A DNA stretch of 64,000 bases from Leptospiraceae bacterium (GTDB taxonomy: Bacteria; Spirochaetota; Leptospiria; Leptospirales; Leptospiraceae): the NCBI GenBank assembly GCA_016708435.1, contig JADJFV010000001.1:310001-374000 (forward strand), in the 5' to 3' direction. The notes beneath the pieces are model-generated. The model saw only the letters and a list, made by a program, of their open reading frames with translations, did not search any database and had not been told where the DNA came from. This document shows positions 26,657-35,078 of this stretch, piece after piece. How positions within the stretch are numbered: position 1 is the first letter of the stretch; each line of letters opens with the position of its first letter. The position numbers and the translations under genes were made by a program.

Positions 26657-27906
26657 TTGGAGCTATTGTTTCGCCACCGGACGCTGTAGCGGCTACTTCT
26701 ATTACCCTCGGACTCAATTTGCCCAAGAAAGTGATAACAATTCTAGAAGGAGAAAGTCTCATCAACGATGCAATCGGACTTGTCGCCTATCGTTTCGCAG
26801 TCGCATCTGTTGTTACAGGAAGCTTTTCATTCATCAATGCTACTAGCAGTTTTTTTCTAGTCTCTTTGGGAGGTATCTTCATTGGTTTTCTATTTGGATT
26901 TTTAGTATCTCGACTTCATAAATGGTTATTCAATAATCCGGCTATTGAAACAGCCATTACAATACTAACTCCATTCATCGTCTATTTAACCGCTGAGAAC
27001 ATCCACGTATCAGGAGTTCTCGCGGTTGTAACAACAGGACTCTTTTTAACTTGGAGATCTCCGGAGCTTTTTTCCCCACAGACCAGACTACAAGCAGTAG
27101 CCACATGGGACATTATCATTTTTCTATTAAACGGATTCATATTCCTTTTGATAGGACTTCAATTACCTACTATTATGGAAAAAATTCCTGGTGTTTCTTT
27201 CGGAAAATTAATTTTCTATGGTGTAGGAATCAGCATTATTGTAATTCTGATAAGAATTTTATGGGTAATACCTGTTAGCTACCTATCTTTCAGAATTGCA
27301 CACAAACTAAATCCACAAAAAACAAGAAAAACCTCTTGGCAATGGAAAGAAGTTTTCATTGTTGCCTGGACAGGAATGAGAGGTGTTGTATCTCTTGCGG
27401 CTGCTATGGCTTTGCCGCTAACACTCGCAAACCAAGAAATTTTTCCTTATAGAAGTTTAATCTTATTTATCACTTGCTGTGTAATTTTTATTACACTCGT
27501 ATTCCAAGGACTTGCACTTCCATTCATAATAAAAATTTTAAAAGTCAAAGGTGATACGAGTATAGAGGAAGAGGAAATACACGCGCGACTTCTTGCGGCT
27601 CAAGCGGCACTTGATTACTTGAATGAAGTAGAATTGGAGGGGGATGTCTCTGTTGACATGATTAACTGGCTCAAAGCAAAGCATAAAGCAAGAATCAGGC
27701 AGATTAAAATTGAGTATCACCATTTAGACAAAACCACAACCAGCAATGTTTTTCTTCCTGATAGATATTTGCAAATTCAAAAAGCAGTGATTGCGGCTGA
27801 GCGAAGCATGGTGATTCAACTCAGAAGGGAAGGAGTTATTAACGATGAGTCACTTCGTAAAATAGAAAGGGACTTGGACTTAGAAGAAGCTAGGCTAAAA
27901 AAATAA
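26617..27906 (+). CDS. CPA1 Na+/H+ antiporter, C-terminal part (frameshifted)
   Basis: Carries the core of the antiporter: 'SPPDAVAATSI' with the ion-binding Asp, 'EGESLINDAIGLV' with the second conserved N-D pair, several helices to about residue 310, and a cytoplasmic, charged tail. The ATG at 26617 overlaps the upstream frame and is not a true start; the real frame enters near 26651. The antiporter is transcribed toward the SbtA/SbtB operon. Function: sodium extrusion or pH control at the inner membrane. Confidence 0.78.
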   Translation: MAHRWNFATLSFVIGAIVSPPDAVAATSITLGLNLPKKVITILEGESLINDAIGLVAYRFAVASVVTGSFSFINATSSFFLVSLGGIFIGFLFGFLVSRLHKWLFNNPAIETAITILTPFIVYLTAENIHVSGVLAVVTTGLFLTWRSPELFSPQTRLQAVATWDIIIFLLNGFIFLLIGLQLPTIMEKIPGVSFGKLIFYGVGISIIVILIRILWVIPVSYLSFRIAHKLNPQKTRKTSWQWKEVFIVAWTGMRGVVSLAAAMALPLTLANQEIFPYRSLILFITCCVIFITLVFQGLALPFIIKILKVKGDTSIEEEEIHARLLAAQAALDYLNEVELEGDVSVDMINWLKAKHKARIRQIKIEYHHLDKTTTSNVFLPDRYLQIQKAVIAAERSMVIQLRREGVINDESLRKIERDLDLEEARLKK

Positions 27907-27951
27907 AGCTACTTAGTATAATCAATAGCCCGCGATAGCTCGGCTGCTGCT

Positions 27952-28045
27952 GGTGCGCGACTAAGTGATGGGGGGACGAACCCATCGGTGTAACCCCCAC
28001 ATTCAGCGCTGGGCACGCTGGTAACTCACCTTGAGTAAGGTGAGT
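27952..28045. repeat. Dispersed repeat (GCGACTAAG..GGGGGACGAACCCA type), copy 1, with hairpin
   Basis: Bases 27952-28000 match 56186-56237 with few differences: GCGACTAAG(T/C)GATGGGGG, then ACGAACCCA(T/C)CG and GTGTAA(A)CCCC. The unit is followed by ACTCACCTT (28024-28032) and AAGGTGAGT (28037-28045), a perfect 9-bp stem with a 4-base loop. The element fills the junction of the convergent antiporter and SbtB-like genes and may end transcription from both sides. Confidence 0.65.
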
Positions 28046-28082
28046 AATTAAGACAAATACTGAGTAGCCGCTGAATTGCAGA

Positions 28083-28385
28083 CTATTGAAATTTTTCTTT
28101 CCTTAACACGTTTACTTCATGGCTAAAGGCAATCATTTTATACTTTGGGAAATATTCTTTTTGCAATAAGCTGAATATTTTTTCTGTAAGCTCAAGACTT
28201 GCGAGGATTTCAATTCGTATATTTCTTCCCTCCCAATTATCATCTCTTCGCAGACTAAGTCCTTCTCCGTGGGCTTCACTAACAGTGTAACCTTTTACAC
28301 CAAGTGCTTTAATATCTCCAATCAATCTTGCTTCAAGCACATCAACGGAGATAATCGTTATTAGTTGTATCGTATGTAGATTCAT
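28083..28385 (-). CDS. PII-like protein (SbtB-type) linked to bicarbonate transporter
   Basis: A 100-residue ferredoxin-like alpha/beta protein of PII size. It has the PII core order (strand 'QLITIISVD', helix, 'GVKGYTVSEAHGEG' with the T-loop start, strand 'IRIEILASLE', helix). The C-terminal R-loop (Cys pair) of cyanobacterial SbtB is absent. Next to SbtA, such proteins are SbtB regulators that bind adenine nucleotides and block the transporter. Its ATG overlaps the sbtA stop by 4 bases (ATGA). Function assigned from context and fold. Confidence 0.72.
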   Translation of the reverse strand: MNLHTIQLITIISVDVLEARLIGDIKALGVKGYTVSEAHGEGLSLRRDDNWEGRNIRIEILASLELTEKIFSLLQKEYFPKYKMIAFSHEVNVLRKEKFQ

Positions 28386-29362
28386 GAGTTTACTCCAAAT
28401 ATAAATTTAGCAATCGAAAGGTAAAGCGGAAGTCCAAGCACAATATTAAATGGGAACGTTATAGCAAGAGCTGACGTTAGGTAATATGTCGGGCTTGCTT
28501 CCGGCAGTGCAATTCGAATCGCTGCGGGTGCAGCAATATAGGAAGCACTCGCACACAATACTCCAAATATCGTAGATCCTCCAAGAGATAATCCAAGTGC
28601 CTTACCTAAATAGATTCCGATGCAAGCATGAACAATTGGCATGATGAGTCCAAAGCCAATTAAAAAAGGTCCCGCTTTTACTAAGTCACCTAGTTTTCTT
28701 CCTGTAACAAGTCCTACTTCCAAAAGGAATAATGCTAATACTCCTTTGAAGGGTGTGTCAAAAAGTGGGGCTACTTGCTCGAAACCCTTCTTGCCAGAAA
28801 GAAATCCAATGACGAGTCCACCTATTAATAAAACAGTTCCTCTGCCGGCAAATAACTCATGAAATAATTTTCCCCAAGAAGATGTGCTTTCTTCTTTAGA
28901 TTGAGTTCTTGCGATAAATATAGCAATTAAGATTGCTGGAACTTCCATGATCGCAAGCATAGTTGGCATAAAACCTTCGAAGCTAACACCCATTGTCTCC
29001 ATATAAGAAAGGCTTTCACTGAATGTTACAGCAGAAACGGAACCATAATGAGCAGCAATGGCAGCAGCATTGGTTACACTGAATTTACCTATCTTATTTA
29101 ATATGAAGTAGGACCAAATCGGTATTAAACTACACATTAAAATGGCACCAAGGGCAGGCTTATAGAATTCATTCAATGGAGTGGCGGAAAGTTTTACTCC
29201 TCCTTTTAAACCAATTGCAAATAGTAAATAAATCGTAAGACCTATATAGAGTCCTTCAGGAAATTTCAGATCGCTCTTTATTAGTGTCGCAAAAATTCCG
29301 AGAGCAAAGGCTAACACCATCGGTGATAGTAATTTTGCAGCAAGTGAGTTAAATAATTCCAT
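28382..29362 (-). CDS. SbtA-type sodium-dependent bicarbonate transporter
   Basis: A 326-residue membrane protein with about ten hydrophobic helices in two inverted halves. Signature stretches of the SbtA (formerly DUF897) family: 'FALGIFATLIKSDLKFPE', 'AIGLKGGVKL', 'AAAIAAHYGSVSAVTF' and 'GVLCASASYIAAPAAI', where the two Ser-rich crossing segments bind bicarbonate and sodium in cyanobacterial SbtA. It sits between an exported carbonic anhydrase (1-base overlap) and the PII-like gene (4-base overlap), which strongly supports bicarbonate transport. Confidence 0.85.
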   Translation of the reverse strand: MELFNSLAAKLLSPMVLAFALGIFATLIKSDLKFPEGLYIGLTIYLLFAIGLKGGVKLSATPLNEFYKPALGAILMCSLIPIWSYFILNKIGKFSVTNAAAIAAHYGSVSAVTFSESLSYMETMGVSFEGFMPTMLAIMEVPAILIAIFIARTQSKEESTSSWGKLFHELFAGRGTVLLIGGLVIGFLSGKKGFEQVAPLFDTPFKGVLALFLLEVGLVTGRKLGDLVKAGPFLIGFGLIMPIVHACIGIYLGKALGLSLGGSTIFGVLCASASYIAAPAAIRIALPEASPTYYLTSALAITFPFNIVLGLPLYLSIAKFIFGVNS

Positions 29363-30033
29363 TACTTCTTCTCCTTTGAAATTTTATTCAAATAATTTTC
29401 AGGGAGTAATTCCACTTTGCCGGTCTCAAGATGATACACTGCACCAACAATTTTAATTTCTCCCGATTTAGTTTTTTTAGAAAGAACAGGCTCAAGTCCT
29501 TTTAACTGTTCTACTTGCTTTGCGACGTTTACTCGGACTGCATTGTCAACTAAGTCACCTTCCATATCCCTTGCAATTTCAGCAGCAGGTTTAATTGCAT
29601 TAATAAGAGTTACAATATGTCCTGGCACATCTGGCACTACACAGGCAGCAGATACTGCACCACATTTTGTATGTCCCAACACTACAATGAGTTTTGCACC
29701 TAAAGCCGTTGTCGCAAATTCCATACTTCCCCATGATGCATAGCTAGATACTTGACCAGCAGTTCTTACAATGAATAAATCACCAAGTCCTTGATCGAAA
29801 ACAATTTCATTTGGAACACGAGAGTCAGAACATCCAACAATGACTGCAAAGGGTTTTTGACCAGCCGCAAGTTCTTTAATCTTCTCAGGTGTTTGGTTTG
29901 GTCGAATCGATTTACCTGCGACAAATCTTTTATTCCCTTCAGTTAACTTTTTCAGGGCATCGTCTGAATTTACTTGTGCATTTAAACTCTGTAAAATGCT
30001 CATTAGAAACAATAGGCATGTAAGTTTTCTCAT
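29362..30033 (-). CDS. Exported beta-class carbonic anhydrase
   Basis: Interconverts CO2 and bicarbonate. The 223-residue protein has an N-terminal signal peptide (cleavage after L-N-A-Q, about 20), so it acts in the periplasm. Zinc ligands are clear: Cys in 'VGCSDSRVP', and His and Cys in 'LGHTKCGAV', with the Asp-Arg dyad in C-S-D-S-R. Strong AAGGAG lies before the ATG. It is the first gene of an overlapping operon with SbtA and the PII-like protein, an arrangement suited to collecting inorganic carbon. A perfect inverted repeat lies 60-100 bases upstream. Confidence 0.92.
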   Translation of the reverse strand: MRKLTCLLFLMSILQSLNAQVNSDDALKKLTEGNKRFVAGKSIRPNQTPEKIKELAAGQKPFAVIVGCSDSRVPNEIVFDQGLGDLFIVRTAGQVSSYASWGSMEFATTALGAKLIVVLGHTKCGAVSAACVVPDVPGHIVTLINAIKPAAEIARDMEGDLVDNAVRVNVAKQVEQLKGLEPVLSKKTKSGEIKIVGAVYHLETGKVELLPENYLNKISKEKK

Positions 30034-30092
30034 TTTTAAACTCCTTAATTAAACAGATAAATACAATGATATTTTATGTATATTTTTTAACA

Positions 30093-30134
30093 AGCATTTT
30101 AATACATGAATAATATTTCATGTATTAAAATGCT
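30093..30134. promoter_or_regulatory. 18-bp perfect inverted repeat upstream of carbonic anhydrase operon
   Basis: AGCATTTTAATACATGAA at 30093-30110 and its exact complement at 30117-30134 flank a 6-base centre. It lies 60 bases before the carbonic anhydrase ATG and just upstream of a minus-strand TTGTTA that could be a -35 box, where an operator or activator site is expected. No T-run and an AT-rich stem make a terminator less likely. The winged-helix gene next door is the natural candidate to bind it. Confidence 0.65.
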
Positions 30135-30248
30135 CATTTAATATGAAATGAAAAAATTAAACTAAATCAATTATTACTTTAAAGATAAAGAAAACACGAA
30201 TAAAAGGGAAAGATTCTAAGAAATTTGGTGAGGGTTACGAGAATATGC

Positions 30249-30563
30249 TTATTTTAGAAGTTTTAGCAAGTCACCAATTGTTTTATGGGACTCTAGCGGA
30301 TGACGAAGAGAGATGGATTCGTGGATTTTGTATTTATTTCGTCTGCCTTCTTTTGTGCGAACGATGATTCCGACAGTTTCCAAATCTTCAATAATACTGA
30401 TGACTGCTCTTTCTGTAATACCCACATTAAACGCCAAATCTCTCAAACGAATAGTTGGATCTCTATAGAGACAAATTAGAACATGTGCGTGGTTACTGAG
30501 AAATGTCCAGTCCTGCTTATTTGAACTAATTGAAACGATAGTCTTTGATTTTTTGGCTGCCAT
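30249..30563 (-). CDS. Winged-helix transcriptional regulator (MarR/ArsR-like)
   Basis: About 104 residues from the ATG at 30563; a TTG at 30602 would add 13. The core 'TIRLRDLAFNVGITERAVISIIEDLETVGII' is a helix-turn-helix and the following 'RTKEGRRNKYKI' is the wing, typical of MarR/ArsR-type small dimeric regulators. It is placed 216 bp upstream of, and in the same direction as, the carbonic anhydrase-SbtA-SbtB operon, with the perfect inverted repeat between them, so it may control inorganic-carbon uptake. That link is inference. Confidence 0.7.
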   Translation of the reverse strand: MAAKKSKTIVSISSNKQDWTFLSNHAHVLICLYRDPTIRLRDLAFNVGITERAVISIIEDLETVGIIVRTKEGRRNKYKIHESISLRHPLESHKTIGDLLKLLK

Positions 30564-30728
30564 AAAAATTGAATCTAAAGACAATATTCCTAGATAATCC
30601 AATGAAATGTCAAATGTAATTTAATTCCTGAATTATTTTTCTAGAAATCAAATTAGTGCATCTATGCTAATCTGAAGGAAGTAAAGACAGACTTTAAACT
30701 CTTGCGTGTCTGTTAAAGAATTAGTATT

Positions 30729-32558
30729 TTAAAAATCTAAATCTAAATTTTCAATTTTTAAAATTCTTAAAGCATTTGTAGATTTGATTACGCCATCTTT
30801 TATTTTATAATCAAAGCTCATTCTATTTTCCTTTACAGTTTCCGTGAAATGAGCAATTTTTTGCTTTTTATTTTTAATAGCTAAATCCACATCATGCGTA
30901 GTTATAAAGATAAACGAATTTGATTGCATTAATTTTTGTAAAATTGCTTTCGATGCAATTAATCTCTCACGAGTATTTGTGCCTTTCAGTAATTCATCCA
31001 ACAACACTAAATACTTGCCCGATTCTTTTGTCTTATTTAAGATATAAGCAATTCGTTTTACTTCAGCATAAAAAAAAGAGATACCTTCTTCTAATGAATC
31101 TTCATTCTTTATACTAGAAAATATTTCTAATGGAGGAAACTGCATCTTATCCGCTGCTACAACAGAACCACATAGACCAAGTAAAACATTAAGCCCAATC
31201 GTTCTAAGATATGTTGTTTTACCTGACATATTGGAACCGGTAATAATCAGGCTTTCACCTGTTGCAATTTTCTTTAATGGATTAGAAACAGATTGATTTC
31301 TTTCAATTAGCGGATGACGCATATTCTCAGCCGACAACGAAACAAAACCTGAATCAATCACTGGAAACATATAATCAGGATTGTGAAATTTAAAAATGAC
31401 AAAGGGTAAGATTGAATCAACTACATCAAGGCTTTCCGCAATATATTTCATTTTTTCACGATATTCTTTTTGCCATTTTGCCAATGCGGTTAATTGCCAT
31501 AAATCCCAAAGAAAAAGCATATTTAATATATAATGCATGAATGGAGCATTCTGCATTGAGATTCTAGATATAATTTTATCTAAATTCTTAAACATTATCT
31601 CTATCTCAACTCGGCTAAAGTTTGAAAAGGAAAAAGATTCTTTCTCTGATTGAATAGGAATTCCTGAAAGATAGGTAGATACTCGTTTAATGGAAGGAAT
31701 TTCTTCTTGTATGTTTTTAAAAGATTTCAAAGCAATGCTGATTTCTTTTCGATTCATAATAAATAGGATTGTATTAATAAGAAAAAGACTCGCGCTGATA
31801 GGTGGAGAATCAGCAAGGAATAAATAAAAACTAACTAACCATCCGAATATAATGTAAGGCTTGTATAATCTGCTAAGTATTTTCTTCTTTTCGAAAAATT
31901 TGCTTTGATACTGATACAGAGGGGCTAAGTTTATTTTACCCGAACCCTCTTCTATATGAGCCTCATCTAAAATACGTAAAATTTTTAGCGGCGAGTATGT
32001 CTTAGCACAAAACTCTTTCACTAGATTTTGGCGAGATTGAATTTTTTCGATGGTTTCCGGGTTAATGCGTAGCAAATTTTCTAAAAAGAGTTTTTCTCCA
32101 CCAACTGTTCTTGTTGTGTTCAGATATGTGAATAATCCTGTTTTGCCAGAAATCCCAATATCTCGATGAAAATGATTTTTTAAACCAAACCGATTGATTG
32201 CAATATCATAATCATAAAATGTATCTAGTTTAAACTCAAATCTTAAAACTTCCTTCTGTAACAAATTTTCATAGGAATGAAGTCTTAATCTAAAAATATT
32301 TATCTTTCGATAGTAAAATACTAAAAACAAAAAGACTGCAAAGAAAACAAAAATGGGGAGAAGATAAAGGCGATTATCCGTTCGAGTTAAATAATAAGAA
32401 AGCAAAGATCCAGAAAACAAACCGAAAAGAACTAATCGAAGTAAGCTAAGCGTATTTAGTTTCTTTTTAACTTGCTTGAGTAATGCTGATAGTTTAGCAA
32501 TTCGTCTATTGAGAAATTCACCGACGGATTTGGGTTGATTTAAATACTCTTGAGGCAT
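30729..32558 (-). CDS. MutS-family ATPase with membrane helices
   Basis: A 609-residue protein with the MutS C-terminal ATPase: Walker A 'GSNMSGKTTYL', Walker B 'YLVLLDELLKGTNTRER' and 'FITTHD'. The N-terminal mismatch-binding and connector domains are missing. Instead there are two helices at about 40-80 and two more at about 235-270, so the protein is membrane-bound, with clamp/lever-like helices between. Such 'MutS-related' proteins occur in Bacteroidetes and spirochaetes; their role is unknown and not mismatch repair. It stands alone. Confidence 0.82.
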   Translation of the reverse strand: MPQEYLNQPKSVGEFLNRRIAKLSALLKQVKKKLNTLSLLRLVLFGLFSGSLLSYYLTRTDNRLYLLPIFVFFAVFLFLVFYYRKINIFRLRLHSYENLLQKEVLRFEFKLDTFYDYDIAINRFGLKNHFHRDIGISGKTGLFTYLNTTRTVGGEKLFLENLLRINPETIEKIQSRQNLVKEFCAKTYSPLKILRILDEAHIEEGSGKINLAPLYQYQSKFFEKKKILSRLYKPYIIFGWLVSFYLFLADSPPISASLFLINTILFIMNRKEISIALKSFKNIQEEIPSIKRVSTYLSGIPIQSEKESFSFSNFSRVEIEIMFKNLDKIISRISMQNAPFMHYILNMLFLWDLWQLTALAKWQKEYREKMKYIAESLDVVDSILPFVIFKFHNPDYMFPVIDSGFVSLSAENMRHPLIERNQSVSNPLKKIATGESLIITGSNMSGKTTYLRTIGLNVLLGLCGSVVAADKMQFPPLEIFSSIKNEDSLEEGISFFYAEVKRIAYILNKTKESGKYLVLLDELLKGTNTRERLIASKAILQKLMQSNSFIFITTHDVDLAIKNKKQKIAHFTETVKENRMSFDYKIKDGVIKSTNALRILKIENLDLDF

Positions 32559-32620
32559 AAAGATACCAAGAAAGTCTTTCGAATAGGAGCCTAGACGGCA
32601 AGTGTTTTATTTAAAAAGAA

Positions 32621-32884
32621 TTAAGCGGCATTGACGTTCTCGTAATTTTCTACTTCCCTTCGATAAATCTCAAGGTCGAGAGTGCGAACGAGACTACCTA
32701 AGTCATTTAAAATCCAACGATCTACCAGCTTTCCTCTATCCTTGCCTTTGAACTTATCTAAATAGATATAGCCGAATAAATCGGTGCCATATTCGTAAGA
32801 AACGAATCTTCCTTCTTTTTTGCCTGTATTATTAACTAATTTGATACACATGTGATCTGACAGAAATTCTTTATTTTTGTACAT
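32621..32884 (-). CDS. Small hypothetical protein
   Basis: An 87-residue charged protein, no signal peptide or membrane segment. It has a strand-rich beginning ('IKLVNNTGKKEGRFVSYEYG') and a helical C-terminus. No family recognised. Codon use and an isolated position between the MutS-like gene and the small basic protein suggest a real gene. A second Met at residue 12 is possible as the start. Confidence 0.5.
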   Translation of the reverse strand: MYKNKEFLSDHMCIKLVNNTGKKEGRFVSYEYGTDLFGYIYLDKFKGKDRGKLVDRWILNDLGSLVRTLDLEIYRREVENYENVNAA

Positions 32885-33052
32885 TCTATAATGGTACAGA
32901 AAATGTACAATTATTTTTTTTGTCTTAAGTATTTTTTATTTATCTCGATAGTTATATTAGGGTAAATAGACGCTTCAAGGATGAAAGTCTTTTGCTCTTT
33001 ATAACATATATAAAAACACACAAATATAATTCAAATACGCACGGAGGCGGAT

Positions 33053-33253
33053 ATGTATTATTCAGAAATGGATGAGAACCTAAAAAGTTCCTTCGCAAAA
33101 AACAATTTATCTAATGCAAACCTTACAAGTGAGTCACAACTTCCTGACTTTGGTCTAAAGGCTCGCGAATTATTAAACTCACGTCAAATGCAAAAGCTCG
33201 CCCGCATTCGCGCAAAACGAATCAAGAACGCAAGGAATTTTATTAAGGATTAA
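33053..33253 (+). CDS. Small basic protein of unknown function
   Basis: A 66-residue protein with a very good ribosome binding site (GGAGGCGG, 6 bases before the ATG). The C-terminal third is strongly basic ('KLARIRAKRIKNARNF') and helical, which would suit nucleic-acid or ribosome binding. No family recognised. It is followed immediately by a large hairpin (33259-33360). Confidence 0.6.
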   Translation: MYYSEMDENLKSSFAKNNLSNANLTSESQLPDFGLKARELLNSRQMQKLARIRAKRIKNARNFIKD

Positions 33254-33258
33254 TTCTA

Positions 33259-33360
33259 ACTGTCACCTCGAATGGCTTTATCGTGAGAGGTCTATCTGGC
33301 AAATAAAAACAGTATTAAGCTAGATAGACCTCTCACGGTGGGGCGGTTCGAGGTGACAGT
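33259..33360. repeat. Two-stem inverted repeat between convergent genes (bidirectional terminator)
   Basis: Outer arms ACTGTCACCTCGAA (33259-33272) and TTCGAGGTGACAGT (33347-33360) are perfect; inner arms GTGAGAGGTCTATCT (33283-33297) and AGATAGACCTCTCAC (33322-33336) are also perfect, with a 10-base internal loop between them. The element exactly fills the gap between the small basic protein gene and the VWA-STAS gene. It looks like an intergenic mobile hairpin used as a terminator. Confidence 0.75.
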
Positions 33361-33369
33361 AAAAGTCAA

Positions 33370-34965
33370 TTATCTAGATGTAGCAGAGATAATTGATTCA
33401 ACAATGTCTCTTGCTTCATCCATAGAAGTTGCTACACGTATGTGATTTTCTAAGCGGGTAATAGTGAATACTTTGCGAACGCTATCAACGATATTCGTAA
33501 CAATGAATTCTCCACCACGTTTTCGAAGCCAACCAACTATCTGGATAAAAGCCCCAATCGCAGAAGAATCGATAAACTTACTGTCACTCAAATCAAAAAT
33601 AACAAAGCGGTATCCATCTCTCATTTGAGATTGCACAGTAGCTTTAATGTCCGGACATTTATAGAGATCTATATCGCCAATAACTTTGTATTCAAAGATT
33701 CGATCATGAACATCAACGCCGCCCGTGTCAATAATATCCATTCTACTGTATAGGTCAGTTCCTTCTGCCATAAAATGCTTACTTGCAGTAGCTGCATTTT
33801 CTCTCAGCTTAACTTCAATATTTTTAAGGCGCTGTAAAATAGGACTTAATACATCAGCAGATAACTTTATATTATCCTCAACTCGTTCGATAGCTGCCTG
33901 TAATAATGTGCGAGCCATTCCGATATCATTTTCTTTTATCAGACGACCTGCTTTAATTACTGTTTTCGCCGATGAAGTTACCAATCGTTCTACAACAACT
34001 TCCTTGTCTGACTCAGACTCGGTTGTGCTTTTAACTAAAGGCACAGAGCGACTAGCTTTATCTAAACGCATTTTTTCAAAAAGATTATAAAAGGAAACAT
34101 CAATATTAACTAAGTCTGAAGAATCCATTGGCTTCTCAGCATCTATCTCTAAGGACATTACAATATTACGAGTATCATCTGCTCTAACATCTCCTGACTG
34201 GATAGATATGCTTCCATCTTCATTTGCTTGAAACGGATAATCGTTGTATATCTCAAGCATCTTAACATTCGGAGCAAATTTTAGTTTAAGTTCAACTGCC
34301 TGTGCATACAGTGCACCTATGTCGCCAAACTCACGAAAGAAAATTTCCGAGGTTTGTTCGGGACTACTTACATAATAAAAATTTCCACCACCATTGACAG
34401 CAATGTCTCTTAGAGAAGTCTCATTAAAATCTTCTCCAAATCCAATCGTAGTCGTAGATACTCCGCGAGTTACGTGATCATTCGCAATTTGAATGAATTG
34501 CAGTGGGTCTTTAATGCCAAGAGTAGCCTGACCATCAGTGAGTAGTATCACACGCTTATAAGCGTTTGGAATTCCAGCAGACTCAACAGCACGCAAAGTC
34601 TGAAGCCAACCTCCGCTCATATTAGTAGACGTGGCAACTTGGATAGAACGAATCTTATCAATGACAGCTGATTTCTCTTTCAATTGGATAAGAGGTTGAA
34701 CCACTTGCACATCTGCCGAATAGGCAATGACAGTTAGATAATCATGCCGTGTTAGCCAGTTTACGAGAGAGCAAGCTGCCTCGATTGTAGCTTCCATCTT
34801 ATCGCCTTTCATTGACCAACTTTTGTCAATGGCTAAACCAATCACAAGAGGTTGTCGTTGTGGAAGGTGAACTGCTGGTGGGGTCTTCATTTTAATCAAC
34901 AGATTGTTGATTTGACGGGTTCCATTTACTACACTAGGTCTTTCTAATTTAGCCTCTATTTCCAT
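33370..34965 (-). CDS. VWA-STAS domain protein
   Basis: A 531-residue soluble protein. Residues about 40-225 form a von Willebrand A domain with a metal site D-K-S-W-S (MIDAS DxSxS), then 'LLTDGQATLG'. Residues about 230-420 are beta-rich then helical, as in other bacterial VWA proteins. Residues about 425-525 form a STAS domain ('FVIFDLSDSKFIDSSAIGAFIQI'), the fold of anti-sigma-factor antagonists, with the Ser that is phosphorylated in SpoIIAA at 'IDSSAIG'. This is a rare combination. No kinase or phosphatase partner gene is adjacent. Role: perhaps a scaffold in a partner-switching pathway, inferred from domains. Confidence 0.85.
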   Translation of the reverse strand: MEIEAKLERPSVVNGTRQINNLLIKMKTPPAVHLPQRQPLVIGLAIDKSWSMKGDKMEATIEAACSLVNWLTRHDYLTVIAYSADVQVVQPLIQLKEKSAVIDKIRSIQVATSTNMSGGWLQTLRAVESAGIPNAYKRVILLTDGQATLGIKDPLQFIQIANDHVTRGVSTTTIGFGEDFNETSLRDIAVNGGGNFYYVSSPEQTSEIFFREFGDIGALYAQAVELKLKFAPNVKMLEIYNDYPFQANEDGSISIQSGDVRADDTRNIVMSLEIDAEKPMDSSDLVNIDVSFYNLFEKMRLDKASRSVPLVKSTTESESDKEVVVERLVTSSAKTVIKAGRLIKENDIGMARTLLQAAIERVEDNIKLSADVLSPILQRLKNIEVKLRENAATASKHFMAEGTDLYSRMDIIDTGGVDVHDRIFEYKVIGDIDLYKCPDIKATVQSQMRDGYRFVIFDLSDSKFIDSSAIGAFIQIVGWLRKRGGEFIVTNIVDSVRKVFTITRLENHIRVATSMDEARDIVESIISATSR

Positions 34966-35078
34966 TCGACAAACAATAAGGACTATGAGAACTTATGCAA
35001 GTAGAAATAGATTTCGAGTAAGAAAAAAATGAGAACTACTATTCACCACCAATAGGAGCAAAATTGGTCTAACCGAGT

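Noticed and set aside
30093..30134. The 18-bp palindrome as terminator of the winged-helix gene
   Set aside because: It lies 115 bases past the gene end, is AT-rich and has no T-run, while its place before the carbonic anhydrase promoter suits an operator.
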